Source: Ursus arctos (lineage: Eukaryota; Chordata; Mammalia; Carnivora; Ursidae). From it: a stretch of 64,000 nt of DNA. Shown here in pieces: positions 1 to 12,336 of this stretch (its first letter is position 1; each line of letters opens with the position of its first letter). Where the stretch lies: assembly GCF_023065955.2 (NCBI RefSeq), contig NW_026622997.1, positions 24,176,001 to 24,240,000 on the forward strand. Direction: 5' to 3'. The notes under the pieces are model-generated. The model did not search any database, was not told where the DNA came from, and saw only the letters and a program-made list of their open reading frames with translations. The translations under genes and the position numbers were made by a program.

Positions 1-2123
1 GAGTCACCTATGTCACCGAAAGCTGGAGCTGACTAGAAGAGATTTTCAGTTCTGCAAAGCTGACTCATTGTTTCATAGGAGTATTTCTTCTTTCTTAAGT
101 ATTTTTTGATGTGACAGTTTCAAGTGATGGTTTTCCCAAGCTCAGATTCTATGATCTGACACACCACCCCTAGGTTATCAACCTGCAGTATAACTTTCAA
201 AACCGGCATAAGCATGAGGGTATTTAAAACAAAAACAAAAACAAAACCCAGCTCCCGAGTAGACTTATAAGTTGTCCTCAAGAGTTACTGAATCGTATAT
301 TTGCTAAGTGAGGAAGATATTGTTTAAAGCCGCTTTATCCATTAAATTACTCTTTATTCATTATGTGAAGGACCCATACAATTTAACAATAGTGTTCTAA
401 GGCTTGCCCCCCTTTGTAGTTACCTGGAGGTAGTGGTGCTAATTTTTCAAGAAACTGGAACGGAGATTTAAAATGAAATATGGGTGTAGGCTGCCTAGTG
501 AAATTCAATGAAATCAATACGAAGCTCCTACATTTGCATTCTTCGCATTGGAGCTGAGGAGATGTCAACACACATACATTTCCCAGTAATGAAACTTCAA
601 GAGGAGCTTCTTAATGGAAGATAATCAACTGCACTGCAACTTTAATGAACTCTGATTTTGAAATGCAAACCAAATCCAATATCCTGCAGAAAATTAACCT
701 AGTCAATAATGTAACTTGAAGTGTTACACTGTGAGGACAATCCACGGCACTGACCGCATCTGCCTCTTCGGAGGCTTCACCCCGCGGAGGTGACCGTTCT
801 TCTCAGGTGTCCCCGCCTACCATACTATTGGCTACATGCTACCACTCTTATCCTCAAGGAGGGTGCCCTCGGACTTAGAGTTCCCACCCATGAAATGTCA
901 GCCTCCGTAAGACTTTGTGGAAAGAACAAAACAAAACAAAAACTCACCTGTCTTCATCCGTAGAAAAGAAGGGAGGACAAGCTCCTTCCCAGGGAGACTC
1001 AGCCCCAGGTCAGTGCAGAGGACGCATCCTCTCCTCTGCCGAACGGCCCCCTCTCTCTCCCTCAGTCCTCCGTCAAGCCTTGGGGGAGCTTCTCTCTCTT
1101 TCCTGGAACCACAGAGACTCTCCCTCGGCCCTTCTGGTTCAGAAAATGGAGCTATTGCCCCGCATCTACCCTTCAAAGTGGAACTCCCTTCCATGAATCC
1201 GTGGCCTTTTATCCTTCAGAGGGCCCCTGGAGCAGGCCACCTGCAGAGCATTCTTCTTTCCGGTGTAAAACCACTTCCTGTGATTATCTCCAGTCATGCC
1301 TTTTTAGGAGTGGCCCGCAATCCGTGGGTGCAAGAGGTGGTTCTGGCTCTTCTGAGGAAGCACCCTGGTGCCAGGTGGGGCAGGCAGATCAATCTGTAGG
1401 TCTGGAACTTGGGAAGGAGATCACAGCTGGAGACAGGTTTTGATCATCCCCGCAGAGCTATGAGTTGACGTCACGGCAGAGGGTAAGATTGTCAGGTGAG
1501 GAGATGGACAATGGAAACTAAATTCCACAGCCCCCCTGAATCCTCTGGAAGGTGTGGGCAAGCTCCATAGGGCCCAGTCTCCTGAATATGAGAGAAAGAG
1601 AAAGGAAGAAAAAAAACACGGAAAAACATATAGCAACTGGGAAGCTGCACCATGTAGAGAATGGTGAAGGCACGAAAAAGGATGCTTTGCCATTCTGTGC
1701 AGCTTTTCCTGAGTTAATGAGGAACACAGGTCATGAAGCCTTTTGAAGCATATTTTGGAGGCAAACAAAGCCTTCCGTAGAAGTGAATTTACAATGATTT
1801 ATAGGCTCGGTACTGAACAACCGTACTTAGAGTAAATGCAAGGGAGTTGGAGACTTAGCAGTAAGGGCCTGGGGACTATAAGGGGCCACCAGAGCTCAGT
1901 TGGTGTGACTTGTGGGCCACAAACCACGTGTGGTATATACAGTGGCACGAAGGCCTGAGATCAAGAGAGACTGTTTCCGAAGCCACGTTATGGTAAAGGT
2001 TATCCCCCTCCTCACCCCCGAGTTGCTTGGAGGAAAAAGAATTGGAGGTGTGTGCGAAGCCCACTGCATAAACTTTGTAGTTCATTTTGCACAAATAATC
2101 ACAGTGTGCATTGTGCACTGAAT
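1..2123. other. Unassigned single-copy sequence
   Basis: No recognisable gene or young repeat. Visible items are an A-rich run at about 227-247 (AAAACAAAAAC pattern), a full cAMP-response-element-like palindrome at 1466-1473, and a purine-rich patch near 1590-1625. Open frames here, including overlapping ones at 898-1194 and 917-1399, overlap one another on both strands and show no domain, so I do not call them genes. It may be intergenic or intronic. Confidence 0.5.
1466..1473. promoter_or_regulatory. CRE-like palindrome TGACGTCA
   Basis: The perfect 8-bp consensus for CREB/ATF-family binding is present. It contains a CpG, which tends to be lost from methylated mammalian DNA. No gene start, TATA box or CpG island lies nearby, so function is only a possibility. 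Confidence 0.25.
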
Positions 2124-2260
2124 CCGGGTCACCAGATTTAGCAAATTAAAATACAGGATGCCTAGCTCAAGCTGAGTTTCAGATACACCGTCCTGTGTTT
2201 CCGTCCCACGCAATATCTATCCTGTATTTTACAGGACAACTGTAAGCTGAATCTAATTCT
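2124..2260. mobile_element. Degraded MER53-like DNA transposon (mostly one half)
   Basis: The stretch begins GGGTCACCAGATTTAGCAAA and continues with ACAGGATGCC, TTTCAGATA and CCCACGCAATAT. This is the order seen in one arm of the palindromic MER53-like element that is better preserved at 20593-20793. The second arm is badly eroded. The family name is from memory of the consensus. Confidence 0.5.
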
Positions 2261-5200
2261 CATTAGAGAGTCATCGTATCCAATGTTCTCAACAAAACCT
2301 GCTGTTGTCCTGAGAAGAACTCGAGTTAAAGGCCCCTCCATGTATCGCTGTTGTCCTCTGAACTGACTTGTCCTCAGTGGCCTCACCACATGTCTCTCCA
2401 ATTTCTCTGTAAAATCTCCCTTCCCTTGAATACCAAAGGCTTCAAGAAACACTCCAGATTCTCACCTTCCACACCCACTAGGTCCTTCATGTGGCTCTCT
2501 ATTCTTAACCTTTTCTTCTAGTTTTTTCTCTTCCTTCAACCCATTCTCCCACCATTTGGCTTTTCAGATGGCTTCTTGTGCCCCGAGGTGACCCTTTCCT
2601 CTCATCTGTAGATTCCCTCCGCTTCACACCCCACAGTTGGGAGCCGGCCTTGCCCCCTTCCAAGCAGCAGCTGATTTAGGATTGTGGTCCAGACGGTTCT
2701 CGTCTTACCCTTCTTACCCCAGTTAGCAAGATAGATCGGAGAGAGCCTCCCTAAAGTATTCAAGTCAAGAATTTCATGCCCACAGTGGCCAAGACGAAGG
2801 AGAGAAGTCCCTTGTACAGAGGGCCATCTCTTTAAGACTCAGCTCTGCGGGGTTTTCAGCGATGGGTGTTCGACGGGCCCTGCGGGAGTGAGGAGCCAGC
2901 TCTTAGCAATCACGTGGTTAAAGCACAGGCGCATCTGAGAGTATTTTTACACTGTTTCATGTCATCATACAGGACTAGGATTGGGGGGGGTGGGGTGTCA
3001 CATAATTTCCTTAGAATCTTTAGGCTCCAGCTCAAAGCCTAATTTCAAAGAACACTTTCATATTTATTCACCCAGAAATAAAAAGATTTTAATTCGAGCT
3101 GACGATCTCGACATTTCATTAGCACTGAAATCATGTAAAATCAATTCATGTCACCAGGATTGTTTATTACAGAGAATGAATAAAAAATGTATATAGAGAG
3201 ATAGAACCGAATAGTGGCAGATTCCACCCAAACGGTTATGGGAAGAAGATGCTTTTCTTTGCTTACAGATGTACTTGCCCCACCGAGTCCTCTGAACTGG
3301 GCTCTCTGGTTCTATCTCTGTTGTGACATCTGAGCCTTTCTCGTGACCCAGAGCCCTGAGAGTTCTCTTCCCGGCCCTCGGAGGCATCTTTAGCCCTGCC
3401 TGGGATGACAGTGATAAATGCCACGTCTCTTTCTACTGGAAGTCATTTCTACCAGCGTCCTGCGCAACGAGTCCTACCAGCCCAGTACCTGAGGACGTTT
3501 TCTGCAGTGACCCAGGGTCTGGGTGAGATCTGGGCAGAACTGGGGGCAAGTACCAGGAACCACTCCCAGATAGTTAAAACATTATTTCCGTGTGAGCTCA
3601 TGCCATTCCTGCCGCTTTTTATGGAAACAGCTCAGCACTATCTAGCAACATCTGGAATGACTCTCTCTCTCCCTGTGTCTTTTCCCCTCAAAACGCGAAC
3701 ACTGTCAGAGGCTTTTCCTTCTTGGGACGATTTGCCCCATCCACGTGATCGTCATCGTGACCGCCTTCGTCCACCTGGACAGAATGAGTGGGTACACGTA
3801 AAAATCTTTGAGGCTGAAGCCAAGCAAGGTCCCTTTCAGAAACACAGACCTTTACCACCCTTCGCTCCTCCTAGCTATTTTTACAGCAGCCTGAGAGTCT
3901 GGAGCTTTGGGAACGAGCCAGATGTGTCGGGTGTGTCTGTGCAACCTCGAAGATCTTTGGGGGGGGGGGAACAGTGAAAGAAAGCAATGTTCCTCCTTTC
4001 CTCGGCTTCTAAGCCCTTCTGTTAATCTGCATCATGTATGTGCATGGTGGGTTACACTGTTTTACATTCGGGGGAGTAGACTGTACTTTAATTCTCTCTG
4101 TGATCTTACTTTTGGGTCCCTCCCGAGCCCTTTATTCTCCTGCCAAATCGCTGACCTGTCTAACCCTCTGTTGCAGGGATCAACCCTGACCTTCATGGAA
4201 ATTCCAACCGACTCAGGAAAGGAAAATTTTAGCTCCAGCCAGGCCTAGAATCTCGCAATGAAGGGAAGCTGAAATGAGATTTTTATTTGAAATAAGGCAC
4301 TGTCGAATGGTTGTGACTCAAAAATGGTCACTTTAAAGAATTTCTTTTGTAAAAGCGTTATTATTTTGAAAAACATAGCTTTCGATGGTGCCTGGAAGTT
4401 AGACTATAAAAAAATTAAAATAAATGAACTCAATGTTTTTGATAGTGCACAGATCCTGAATTCAAACCCTTAAACTTTATAATAAGGACTACAGTTCTTA
4501 TACAGCTAATATGAAAAACTACTTCTGAATTATTGAGTCCTTTTTCCTATCTTCCCATATCCTGCCCCCATCCTGAAGGGTGTTTTCAGCCACCAAACAC
4601 ATTGTGACATTGCTTTTCCAAACTTAATTCCATCGGCTATGGAGGGTTAACTAAAATGAGAGTGATTCCAACTACCACTGACAAAATAAGCCCTTTCTCT
4701 GGTGGGGCCGGGGGTGGACAGCATCAGACCATCCTCTTACACTTACCTGACCAAGTGTTTGATTTCTAGAAAGGATTTCCTGCTAGTCTGAGGTCAGCGT
4801 GTCTTTCGCCAATATGAAAAGTGACATAGAAGTTTGCAGTACCGAAGTTCAGACGAAAGTTTATGTTCAGGGTAGAGTTGTCTGCTCCCGGTCCAACGAT
4901 GGTGGAACTAGCCCGTGGAGGAGCAAAATGGGACTATCCTTCCATCCCAAGACTGAGGGGCTCTGGAAAATGGAGTGGACATCACTCCGAGCTGGCCAAC
5001 AAAATAGGAGTCAACAGGTGAAATGCTATTAGTATGAGGCCCTTCGCCTGCCCGTTCTTTACTGGCATTTCATGACCCTCTTCTCTCCATCAACAGCAGC
5101 AGAAACAGGGAGGTGCATATCCATATGGAGCACCTTGTAGGTGCTGTGAGATATTTCCAGAGGGGAAGACGGGGCTCTTGCCTTCTACCCAGCCATGCCA

Positions 5201-5274
5201 GACAACTAAGGCACTTTCTTAGCCTGGCAGGATCACGTCTGCCTTCCAAGGAGAGGTTTGTGATACTTATGCTC
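2261..5274. other. Unassigned single-copy sequence
   Basis: About 3 kb with no confident repeat or gene. It contains short G runs (near 2983 and 3960-3969) and a 190-codon open frame at 3405-3977 (+) that has no recognisable domain and breaks at the G run. Pyrimidine-rich patches occur around 2460-2620. I see no tRNA or other structured RNA. Confidence 0.5.
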
Positions 5275-5430
5275 TGGAATAGGACATCACAACCGTCTCC
5301 CGGGGAGCCTGTTCAAAATGCAGACTACATGCATGTCGCCCCCCGAGATTCTGATTTAATTAGTAGGATTCAGGGCCCAGGAATCTGCATTTTCACGAGC
5401 ACCCATGGTTTCTGGATGCAACCAGTCAAA
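5275..5430 (+). mobile_element. MER5-type hAT-Charlie MITE
   Basis: The order GGGGAGCCTGTT, AAAATGCAGA, GATTCTGATTTAATTAGTAG, GGGCCCAGGAATCTGCATTT and CTGGATGCA matches the body of MER5A-type elements. These are non-autonomous relics of hAT DNA transposons and carry no coding capacity. The copy is diverged and its terminal repeats are not clear. Confidence 0.65.
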
Positions 5431-5445
5431 GCTGTCAGGCAGGAG

Positions 5446-5671
5446 GGGCGCCTGGGTGGCTCAGTCAGCTGAGTGTCCCGCTCTTGGTCTCAGCTCAGGT
5501 CATGATCTCAGGATCGCGGGATGGAGCCCCATGTCAAGCCCGAGTTGGGCTCCGGGCTAGGTATGGAGTCTGCTTGCGATTCTCTCCCTCTGCCCCTCCC
5601 CCTGCTCATGCACATGTGTGCTCTCACTCTCCCTCTAAAATAGATAAACAAATCTTTTTCAAGAAAATGTT
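5446..5671 (+). mobile_element. SINEC (tRNA-Lys-derived SINE)
   Basis: The head GGGCGCCTGGGTGGCTCAGT, a B-box-like region and a CT-rich body end in an A-rich tail. It is flanked by the direct repeat AGGCAGGAG at 5437-5445 and 5672-5680, the target-site duplication of L1-driven insertion. SINECs are transcribed by Pol III from an internal promoter and do not encode protein. Confidence 0.93.
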
Positions 5672-5741
5672 AGGCAGGAGAGATGGGCCCCAGCTAAGAT
5701 TTTCCACGCTCCATGCCCTGAAAGATAGCCTCCAGGATTAA

Positions 5742-5801
5742 TATATATATAATATTCTTTGTATATAATATATTTGTATGTACCCTATTTTTACATTTAA
5801 A

Positions 5802-5839
<38 letters not shown>
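5742..5839. repeat. AT-rich and (TA)n(TG)n microsatellite
   Basis: Short TA runs at 5742-5770 are followed by a compound (TA)n(TG)n tract at about 5802-5839. It is likely length-variable between individuals. Confidence 0.9.
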
Positions 5840-5844
<5 letters not shown>

Positions 5845-7597
5845 TAAGGTACACACAGACCCAACTTTCACTTAAGGCTGGAAAATATTAATGTTCCTTA
5901 GTAAAGAGAAGTATTTTTGTATCATATGTGAATTATTTTTGGAAAAGAATATGCAGCATGGGGCTGTTCCACGAACTCTTTTAGCTGGATTCTAAAAATC
6001 ACTCAAGTCTGTCGTGAAGGCTCCTTGCGGCAGAACGTCCCCATGTTGTGTGCGGATGGGGGTGTGTATTGGTTGTATGCATATAAGGGAGAGGAGAGGG
6101 AGCAGAGCTCTGAATAGTTTTAATTTGGCCATTCGTTCCTCCCGCAGGGCACGAAGTACAATTGTTATAACCGAAGGTGGGCAGAAGTTCAAACCCCTGA
6201 AAGAGGGGTGTCACATTCGTGACACCAGCAGCTCATTTCAAAAGCTCAGCGGCAGAACTATTTTCAGAATTTCTAAACTGGCACAGAGTTGAGGTGCCAG
6301 CTAGTTAGAGAAGAGAGAATATATGAATAGAGTCAGGTGGTGTGACCCGAAGACAGTGTGACTTTACCATTATAAATAAGACCCCCGGTTTTCAAAATGT
6401 ACCCCCCCACACCCATCTCCAGCCTCCCATGCCCTGTGCACTGACTAGTCATAAATCCCCAGGTTCCCATAGTTGAGAACAGTGCCTTCCACCAAAAAAT
6501 CCCCGAGGTTTGGTAGCACGTGGACTGAAATGCATGCTAAGCCCAAGAAACAGACCTCAAACAGCACTCCCTAATCTTCTTATTCTGTGTGTCTGGGTGA
6601 GGCCCTGGGTTTGCACTGTAACAAGCACCCAATGGCTTCCTGATCGGAATTCACCTGGACTCCACTTGAGCCAGACTGCATTCAGGTGTGCGTGCCCGAA
6701 GTCGGATCCTTTCTCCAGAAGACGAGGGCTGCTGGGCCAGTACATCGTGAGAAGGACATGCAAACACAGGCCATGCTACCCCTTCCTTCATTCTTTCTCT
6801 CGGGATTAGCCCTTGAGAGTCATCGGTACAAGGCAGCCATTTAAAATATAAGAACAAATGACAAGGAATAGAAAAAGCTCTTCTCCTTCTTATGGACAGT
6901 GTAGGTAAGATCATATTCTGGAATGGCTTTTTCCTGATCGAGGAGGTTCGAAACCTTTACATTTGCAACCCGCTGAATAAATAGCAGCAGCGTTTGATCT
7001 GGAGAATGTTCCCCTGAACAACCTGTAGGAAAGTTGGGGGGGGGGGAGCACACACCCTCTCATCCGTTCTTCCTCAGGACCGAGCACCCTGGGAGGTCTG
7101 AGGGCACAGGTGCTTCCCTGTGAGGAAGAGTGGGACTGAAGATGTGGCCAAGAGTTTGGGAAGTCTGCGAGGAGACTGGGAACCAGATTTATACTCCATC
7201 AGGCTTTGCAGGAGCGACGAGGGCCTCAGAAAGACTGAGTCTGTGCCAATGGGGAGGCCTGGTCCTCCCTGGCCAAGTTGAGGCACCCAGGAAGACCTGA
7301 ACGCGGACTGATCTCCAGTGAGGAGCCCCCTGGGAGAAGATGGGGAGGGGGCCCCTCCCTCAAAAGCAGAAGGGGCACCTCGCCAGAAGGGCCATGCGCC
7401 CTGGCACAGGGAGCCTCTCTGATCTGCATGGGACCTGGGCTGATACCCATAAATGTTTTTAGCTGCCTGGTGAGGTGCTCAAGTTGAGCAAAACTCACTC
7501 CCAACCCTGAATGCCGATGGTTTGCATGATGCGTGGGTTATAGCTGTAGTCCAGACTGCACGTAAACATCTCTATTTGTGCGCATAACATACTTTAT
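5840..7597. other. Unassigned single-copy sequence
   Basis: No gene or confident repeat seen. Short homopolymers occur (C run near 6400, G run at about 7038-7047). Several overlapping frames between 6500 and 7500 occur on both strands without domains and are treated as chance frames. Confidence 0.5.
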
Positions 7598-7806
7598 TCA
7601 TTTATTTATTTTTATTGTTTTATTTTTAGAGAGGGAGAGAGCGTGAGTGGAGGGAGGGGCAGAGGGAGAGGGAGAGAGAGAGTCCTCAAGCAGACTCCCC
7701 GCTAAGCACAGAGGCTACACAGGGCTCTATCCCACAGCCCTGAGATCAAGGCCTGAGCCGAAATCTAGAGTCAGATGCTTAACCCACTGAGCCACTCAGG
7801 TACCCC
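7598..7806 (-). mobile_element. Old SINEC copy
   Basis: Reverse-oriented SINEC: T/A-rich tail at left, purine-rich body, AGCAGACTCCCCGCTAAG, and the complement of the head (CTGAGCCACTCAGGTACCCC) at right. It is more diverged than the others and has no clean target-site duplication. Confidence 0.88.
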
Positions 7807-8559
7807 TATAACTTATTTTAGAGTACACAGTTGATTATATGTTTGAAATCAGAGTTGTGGCCAGTTATTAAAAAAAGAAAAAAAGTGGGGGAAAATACAC
7901 TTCTCTTTTTGAAAAAGACTATCACGTCCCGGAAGTAATTTTTTTTTGGGGGGGGGTGGTTAGGAGGTAAACAACATTATTGGTGAAAACAGTTAACTTG
8001 TTCTGTAGCAGCAGGCATGGTCTTGGGTGTTGGGAGACACAGGAGTTAAAAGATCTTAATCGAAATCATCAGTTTCATCGATGAAGTGAAGTCTCAGTGG
8101 GTCAAATGATCGGTTCCTATGGAACAGCTGGTGGGTCTCAGGTGCTTTGACTCCGTTCCATTGTTGTTGGTACTGTGCCAGGCCTTCCCCCCACTGCTGA
8201 AACCACAAGCTCAGAGATGGTGGGTGGGGGGGCAAGGGAGAAGTCATTGAGGCTTCCGGTCATAATTTCACCAACAGGACAAGATGGTTTGGAGAAGAGA
8301 ATGGAGGGAAAGACTAACATCAGGCAGAGCAACTAAGAACAGGATCAGCGTCAACAGGAAAGTTGCCACAAGGTGCTATAAGGAGGAACCACTTTGGGTA
8401 GAGAGCATCGGAGCAGGATTAGGAAGGAAAAGCATCGGCTGAAGGAACTTGAAGACAGGCCTCTAGAGTCAGGTGGGCTAGCATGGGAAGGGGCTGCAGA
8501 ATGCTCGAAGTCTTGCGGTCCATTCTGGTGTCCTAGGTAAGACTCAGGGCGGGCTGGCA
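7807..8559. other. Unassigned single-copy sequence
   Basis: Contains an A-rich patch (about 7870-7885) and a T8-G9 run near 7939-7957. No gene, RNA or assignable repeat. Confidence 0.45.
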
Positions 8560-9215
8560 AGGGTTGGATGTCAGGCCAAAGGTGTATCAGTGTGTGTGTT
8601 GCCGATGTGTTTGAACAGGTGAGCACTACAACTGAGCCCAGGTGTGAAGAGGATGAATCTGGAAGCAGCAGAAAGGGTGGATTTCTGCAGGGCAAGAACA
8701 TAGTCAGACATAAGGGAGATTCTCGCCAGAGTAAAGGGAAGCGTTCACCAGGGCCTGAACTAAGGCAGTGGCAATTATGACCTTTGGGACACGTGAACTA
8801 GAAGCTGGACCTGGTTGGGGGGAAATTATGGGTTTCGTTTGGGACCTATCACATTTGAGACACTGGCCAGCTGTCCCTGGGGAAATGTCCAGCTGGCAGC
8901 TGGAAACCTGAGCCCAATGGTAGAAGCACTGAGCTGGGAGCAGAAGCGAGGCTGCCTATGTTTTGGGACAGGAGGAGGGAGAGGACATAAATGGGAGGCA
9001 TTCCGTATGTGAGGGGCTGCTCCGATGCAGCAGGACAGAAGCCAAGGCACCAAAGAAGTTCACAGCGGAAGGGGTGGTGGACAGTGTCGCCTGCGGCAGC
9101 AAGGCCAGGGAATGACCCCTGGGGCTGGGGGTGCCAGTGGTGTTAGCCCTACAGGCAGAGTACAGAATAACTAGGAACCTAGGCATTGAAGTGAAGGAGC
9201 AATTTAGTCTCACCT
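8560..9215 (-). mobile_element. LINE L2 fragment (ORF2 region)
   Basis: On this strand the sequence follows the reverse complement of the L2 RT-domain consensus, with words such as GGCCTGAACTAAGGCAGTGGC and AAATTATGGGTTT, then ATGTCCAGCTGGCAGCTGGAAA. L2 is an ancient, long-inactive mammalian LINE. The frame is destroyed and the left limit is approximate. Confidence 0.6.
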
Positions 9216-9255
9216 CAAGGGAGGATATAATTGAAGGAAGGATGTATAAATGAGT

Positions 9256-9285
9256 GAATGAATGAATGAATGAATGAATGAATGA
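9256..9285. repeat. (GAAT)n tetranucleotide repeat
   Basis: About seven units of GAAT directly abut the head of the SINEC that follows. The complementary (ATTC)n tract lies at 9541-9568, so the two arms form an inverted repeat around the SINE. Confidence 0.95.
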
Positions 9286-9480
9286 GGCACCTGGGTGGCT
9301 CAGCTGGTTGAGCTTTGATGCTTGATTTCCGCTCAGGTCATGGTCTCGGGGTCATGAGATCAAGCGTGGGGTGGGCTCCATGCTCAGTGCAGAGTCTGCT
9401 TGAGATTCTCCCTCTCCCTCTGCCCCTCCCCCCACTCATGTTCCCTCTCTCTGTCTTTCATGTAAATAAATAAATCTTAA
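9286..9480 (+). mobile_element. SINEC between tetranucleotide arms
   Basis: Typical SINEC head (GGCACCTGGGTGGCTCAGCT), body and AAATAAATAAATCTTAA tail. Instead of a simple target duplication it has (GAAT)n at left, and (AT)n, (AG)n and (ATTC)n at right. Confidence 0.93.
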
Positions 9481-9503
9481 ATATATATATATAATTATAT
9501 TTA

Positions 9504-9540
<37 letters not shown>

Positions 9541-9568
9541 GCATTCATTCATTCGTTCATTCATTCAC
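9481..9568. repeat. Compound (AT)n-(AG)n-(ATTC)n repeat
   Basis: (AT)n occupies 9481-9522, (AG)n 9523-9540, and (ATTC)n with one GTTC unit 9541-9568. It probably grew from the SINE tail plus flanking DNA. Confidence 0.93.
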
Positions 9569-9694
9569 ATTAATGTTGGAAGGACAGGCCCTGGCACAGG
9601 CGAGGCCCCGTGTCCCTTTAGAGGCAGCGTGGAAGCTGATGGCACAGAGGAGAGAAGTTAACAGAAAGGAAGTTTAGTGGGTACAGTGGGTGGC

Positions 9695-9800
9695 GGTTGC
9701 ACGAGACGGCGAGTGAGTGCAATGCCACTGAGCTGTGCACTGAAATATGGTGGAAGGCTTACATTGTATGCTGGTCTGCTTTACCACAATGAGACAGGGA
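9695..9800 (+). mobile_element. L1M 3' terminal fragment
   Basis: The words GAGCTGTGCACTGAAATATGG, CATTGTATG and TTTACCACAATGAGA follow the usual L1M 3' end (a form of AATTGTACACTTTAAA, GAATTGTATGGTATGTGA, TATCTCAATAAA). Short and old. Confidence 0.5.
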
Positions 9801-9979
9801 GAGAATGACAGTCTTCCAGTTGCGTAGATGCAGAGGGGGAGGGACCCAAGGTGGGCTTCTGAGGGTGAAGCTTTAGCCATCGAGGCAGGACCAGCAGAAG
9901 CCCACAGGCCCAGGTGCCAGAATGGCCCCGTTTCAGGGGTGATGTGAGAGAGTCTTGGTAAGTCTCAATCCTCTCATGT

Positions 9980-10470
9980 CCGTTCTCTACTTGAAATCTG
10001 TCAGGGCTTCCCCATTTCTCTGAGGATAAAATTCTGAGTGTGCCCGGACCTCCAGGCCTGGCGTGAGCTGAACCCTGTGTGCCTCCCCAACTGTGTCATA
10101 GCTCCCGTCACACTCCTCAGTGCCGCCACCCAGGCCTCCTCGGGTCCCCCAGAGCACCAGGCACATTCCCTCTGAGCGGCCCCACTCATCCTTCGGGTTT
10201 CAGCCTCGACGTCCCTCCTGAGGAAGTCCTTCGAGGGCCCCTTTGGCGAAGTGGTCTCCCTCTTCCTCCGTTACCCTCAGTCACCGCAGCCGGCCGTTTC
10301 CTCCGTAGCCCCTGTCACGTTGTGGAATGACGCACTCACCGTCTCCCACTAGTCCGTGAGTGTATGGGGATGACACCACCACGACTGTCCTGTCCCTCCC
10401 CACAAAGCTCCCTCCGCACGTCGAAGGAGCTCAGTAAGCACGCGCTGAATGGAGGAATGACCCATCTCTT
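9980..10470 (+). mobile_element. LINE L2 3' region
   Basis: GGGCTTCCCCATTTCTCTGAGGATAAAA and the GCTCAGTAAGCACGCGCTGAATGGAGGA ending match the L2 ORF2 tail and 3' end (typically GCTCAATAAATGCTTGTTGAATGAATGA). It is CpG-rich for such an old repeat. Inactive. Confidence 0.6.
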
Positions 10471-12336
10471 GACTTTTCGCAACAGTGCCCGGCAGCCTGG
10501 GCTCCGGAGAAAGACAGCAGAGGCCCGTGGGGCCATAGGCCTGGGAATGACATTTGGGACCGTGTGCGAGAAGCTGTGGGCAGCAGGGACCCACGAGCTC
10601 TGAGGAAAATGCACGGATGACCACAGGACGTTGAATAGACCGCGGGTGACGAAAGTACCCAAACAAGGAAGAGATGCAAAACTTGGTGCTCAGGTCCTAT
10701 TTGCGCTCCACACAGCAACTGGAGACGGGTCGAGCCGAAGAGCCCATTCACACCCCCACCCCTGTTTCCCGCGAGCCCAGCACAGCCTGAAACACGGCGG
10801 CCTAGAAGCCCCCCACTGGGCACTTGCTCCCCATCATCGTTTGCGTTCTACACACTAGCTCACTTGATTCTCACAGCCATCCTCTAGAGTCGGTCATTCC
10901 TGGGGATCGGGCAGTGAGCAAGGTGGCAGAGCCCCCGTTAGACCCGGGCCTCTCTCTCCTTGCAGACGCTGGGCTCTCCTCACTCGCATACTGTTCCCCA
11001 GCGTGTGCGGCTTCGCATTGACCGGACTAACTCCAAAGCAGTCGCGGAGGATCGAAAGGCAGGCAACACGCTCAGAAGGTTTACCGCAGAGGCATCTTCC
11101 ATGTGCCCGTGTGACACAAATAGTTGGTCCCTCGCACAGCGTTTAATTGCCACATCACTTCCATTTGGACCTAAAATCTTCTCTTTTTGCAAACGACTGC
11201 TTAAAATGACCTTGCCCAGAAACCAACCCCTGCGTGTTGCTGACTCGACTGGAGAGCGCTCACGGATGCCCCACATATTGGATCCCATTTGGGGTCATCC
11301 TTTCTCTCCTTTTAAGCACCAAATGCTGTCTTTGGCACTTTGCAGATTGGACATAAGGTGTTCCCTTCAGGGGCGTAGAGGGAACGCCATAATTTTCTGC
11401 CCTGCTTCATGCTCTACTCGGCTTCAGTTTTTGCTGTTTATAAAAATTAATAGGACCGGTTGTATAGGGAACCGGGAGCCGCTTTTGGGGTGGAGTTTTG
11501 TTGAAATTCCAGCTTGGGAGCTTGGAAGGAAAAAGCCAGATCGAAGTGAGGTAATGCAAGGAAAAGTAAATATAAGGAGACAGGCTGGAGAGGATGATGA
11601 AGTGCCAGTCCCCCCTCACAGCACATTTCCAAGAAGAAACGTATTTTCGTGACCGGCTCACATGTCAGTAGTCAACCGGATGGATTATTTTGGCAAGAGT
11701 GAGTTCAGAAAATCTGCTTGATAATGTTCACCCAACCTGTATGGCCTTCCTGTTGATGTCAGTGTTTTCCAGAGAAGTGAGTGCCCCTGAGCCACAAGGA
11801 GGGTGCGACCCCAGGCAGGAAACCTTCCCAAACCGGCCTGCTTTGGGTAACGTCGAGACGGTTCCATTTAATGCAGAATGACCGTTGCACGGCAGAGGGA
11901 ATGTTGATGTCAAGGCCCCAGGAATTATTTTTCCTCAGTTGCACATACATCTGCTTCGCTGTTAGAGTGGCGACAGCACATGTGGGACAGATTAAAGTGA
12001 CACAGAGTACAGTGAGATGGTCTTACGGCAAGTGCTAGAAACAGTGGTAAGGGTCCGTCTCATCTTCATCAGACCACAGCTGTGGAACTAAATTAGCCTG
12101 CTAATAACCTCTTGTGGACAAGCTTTACCCAGGGGCGAATGACTGAAAAACAATACATTTCGCTTTTAATCATGATGAAGATTCCTGTTCATGCGATGAG
12201 AACCTCACACGTCACCCCGCAGATACAAAGAGGGTTGTGAAACCTTCAGGAAGCCGTGTGCAGTGTACGTGGGTACCCACACTCTTCGCCATCAGAGGGC
12301 CCTGTTTATAAATCACAGCGTTTTTAAATACAAGGA
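10471..12336. other. Unassigned single-copy sequence with the longest open frame
   Basis: The frame at 10960-11652 (+) is the longest in the window at 230 codons. Its translation shows no domain, signal, low-complexity bias or homology I recognise, and it overlaps several minus-strand frames. I regard it as chance. The rest has no assignable repeat. Confidence 0.5.

Noticed and set aside
3405..3977. 190-codon plus-strand frame
   Set aside because: No recognisable domain; it overlaps another frame at the 3' end and terminates next to a G run; typical of chance frames in GC-moderate DNA.
10960..11652. 230-codon open frame, the longest in the window
   Set aside because: No domain, bias or known family in the translation; conflicting minus-strand frames overlap it; no promoter or splice context visible.
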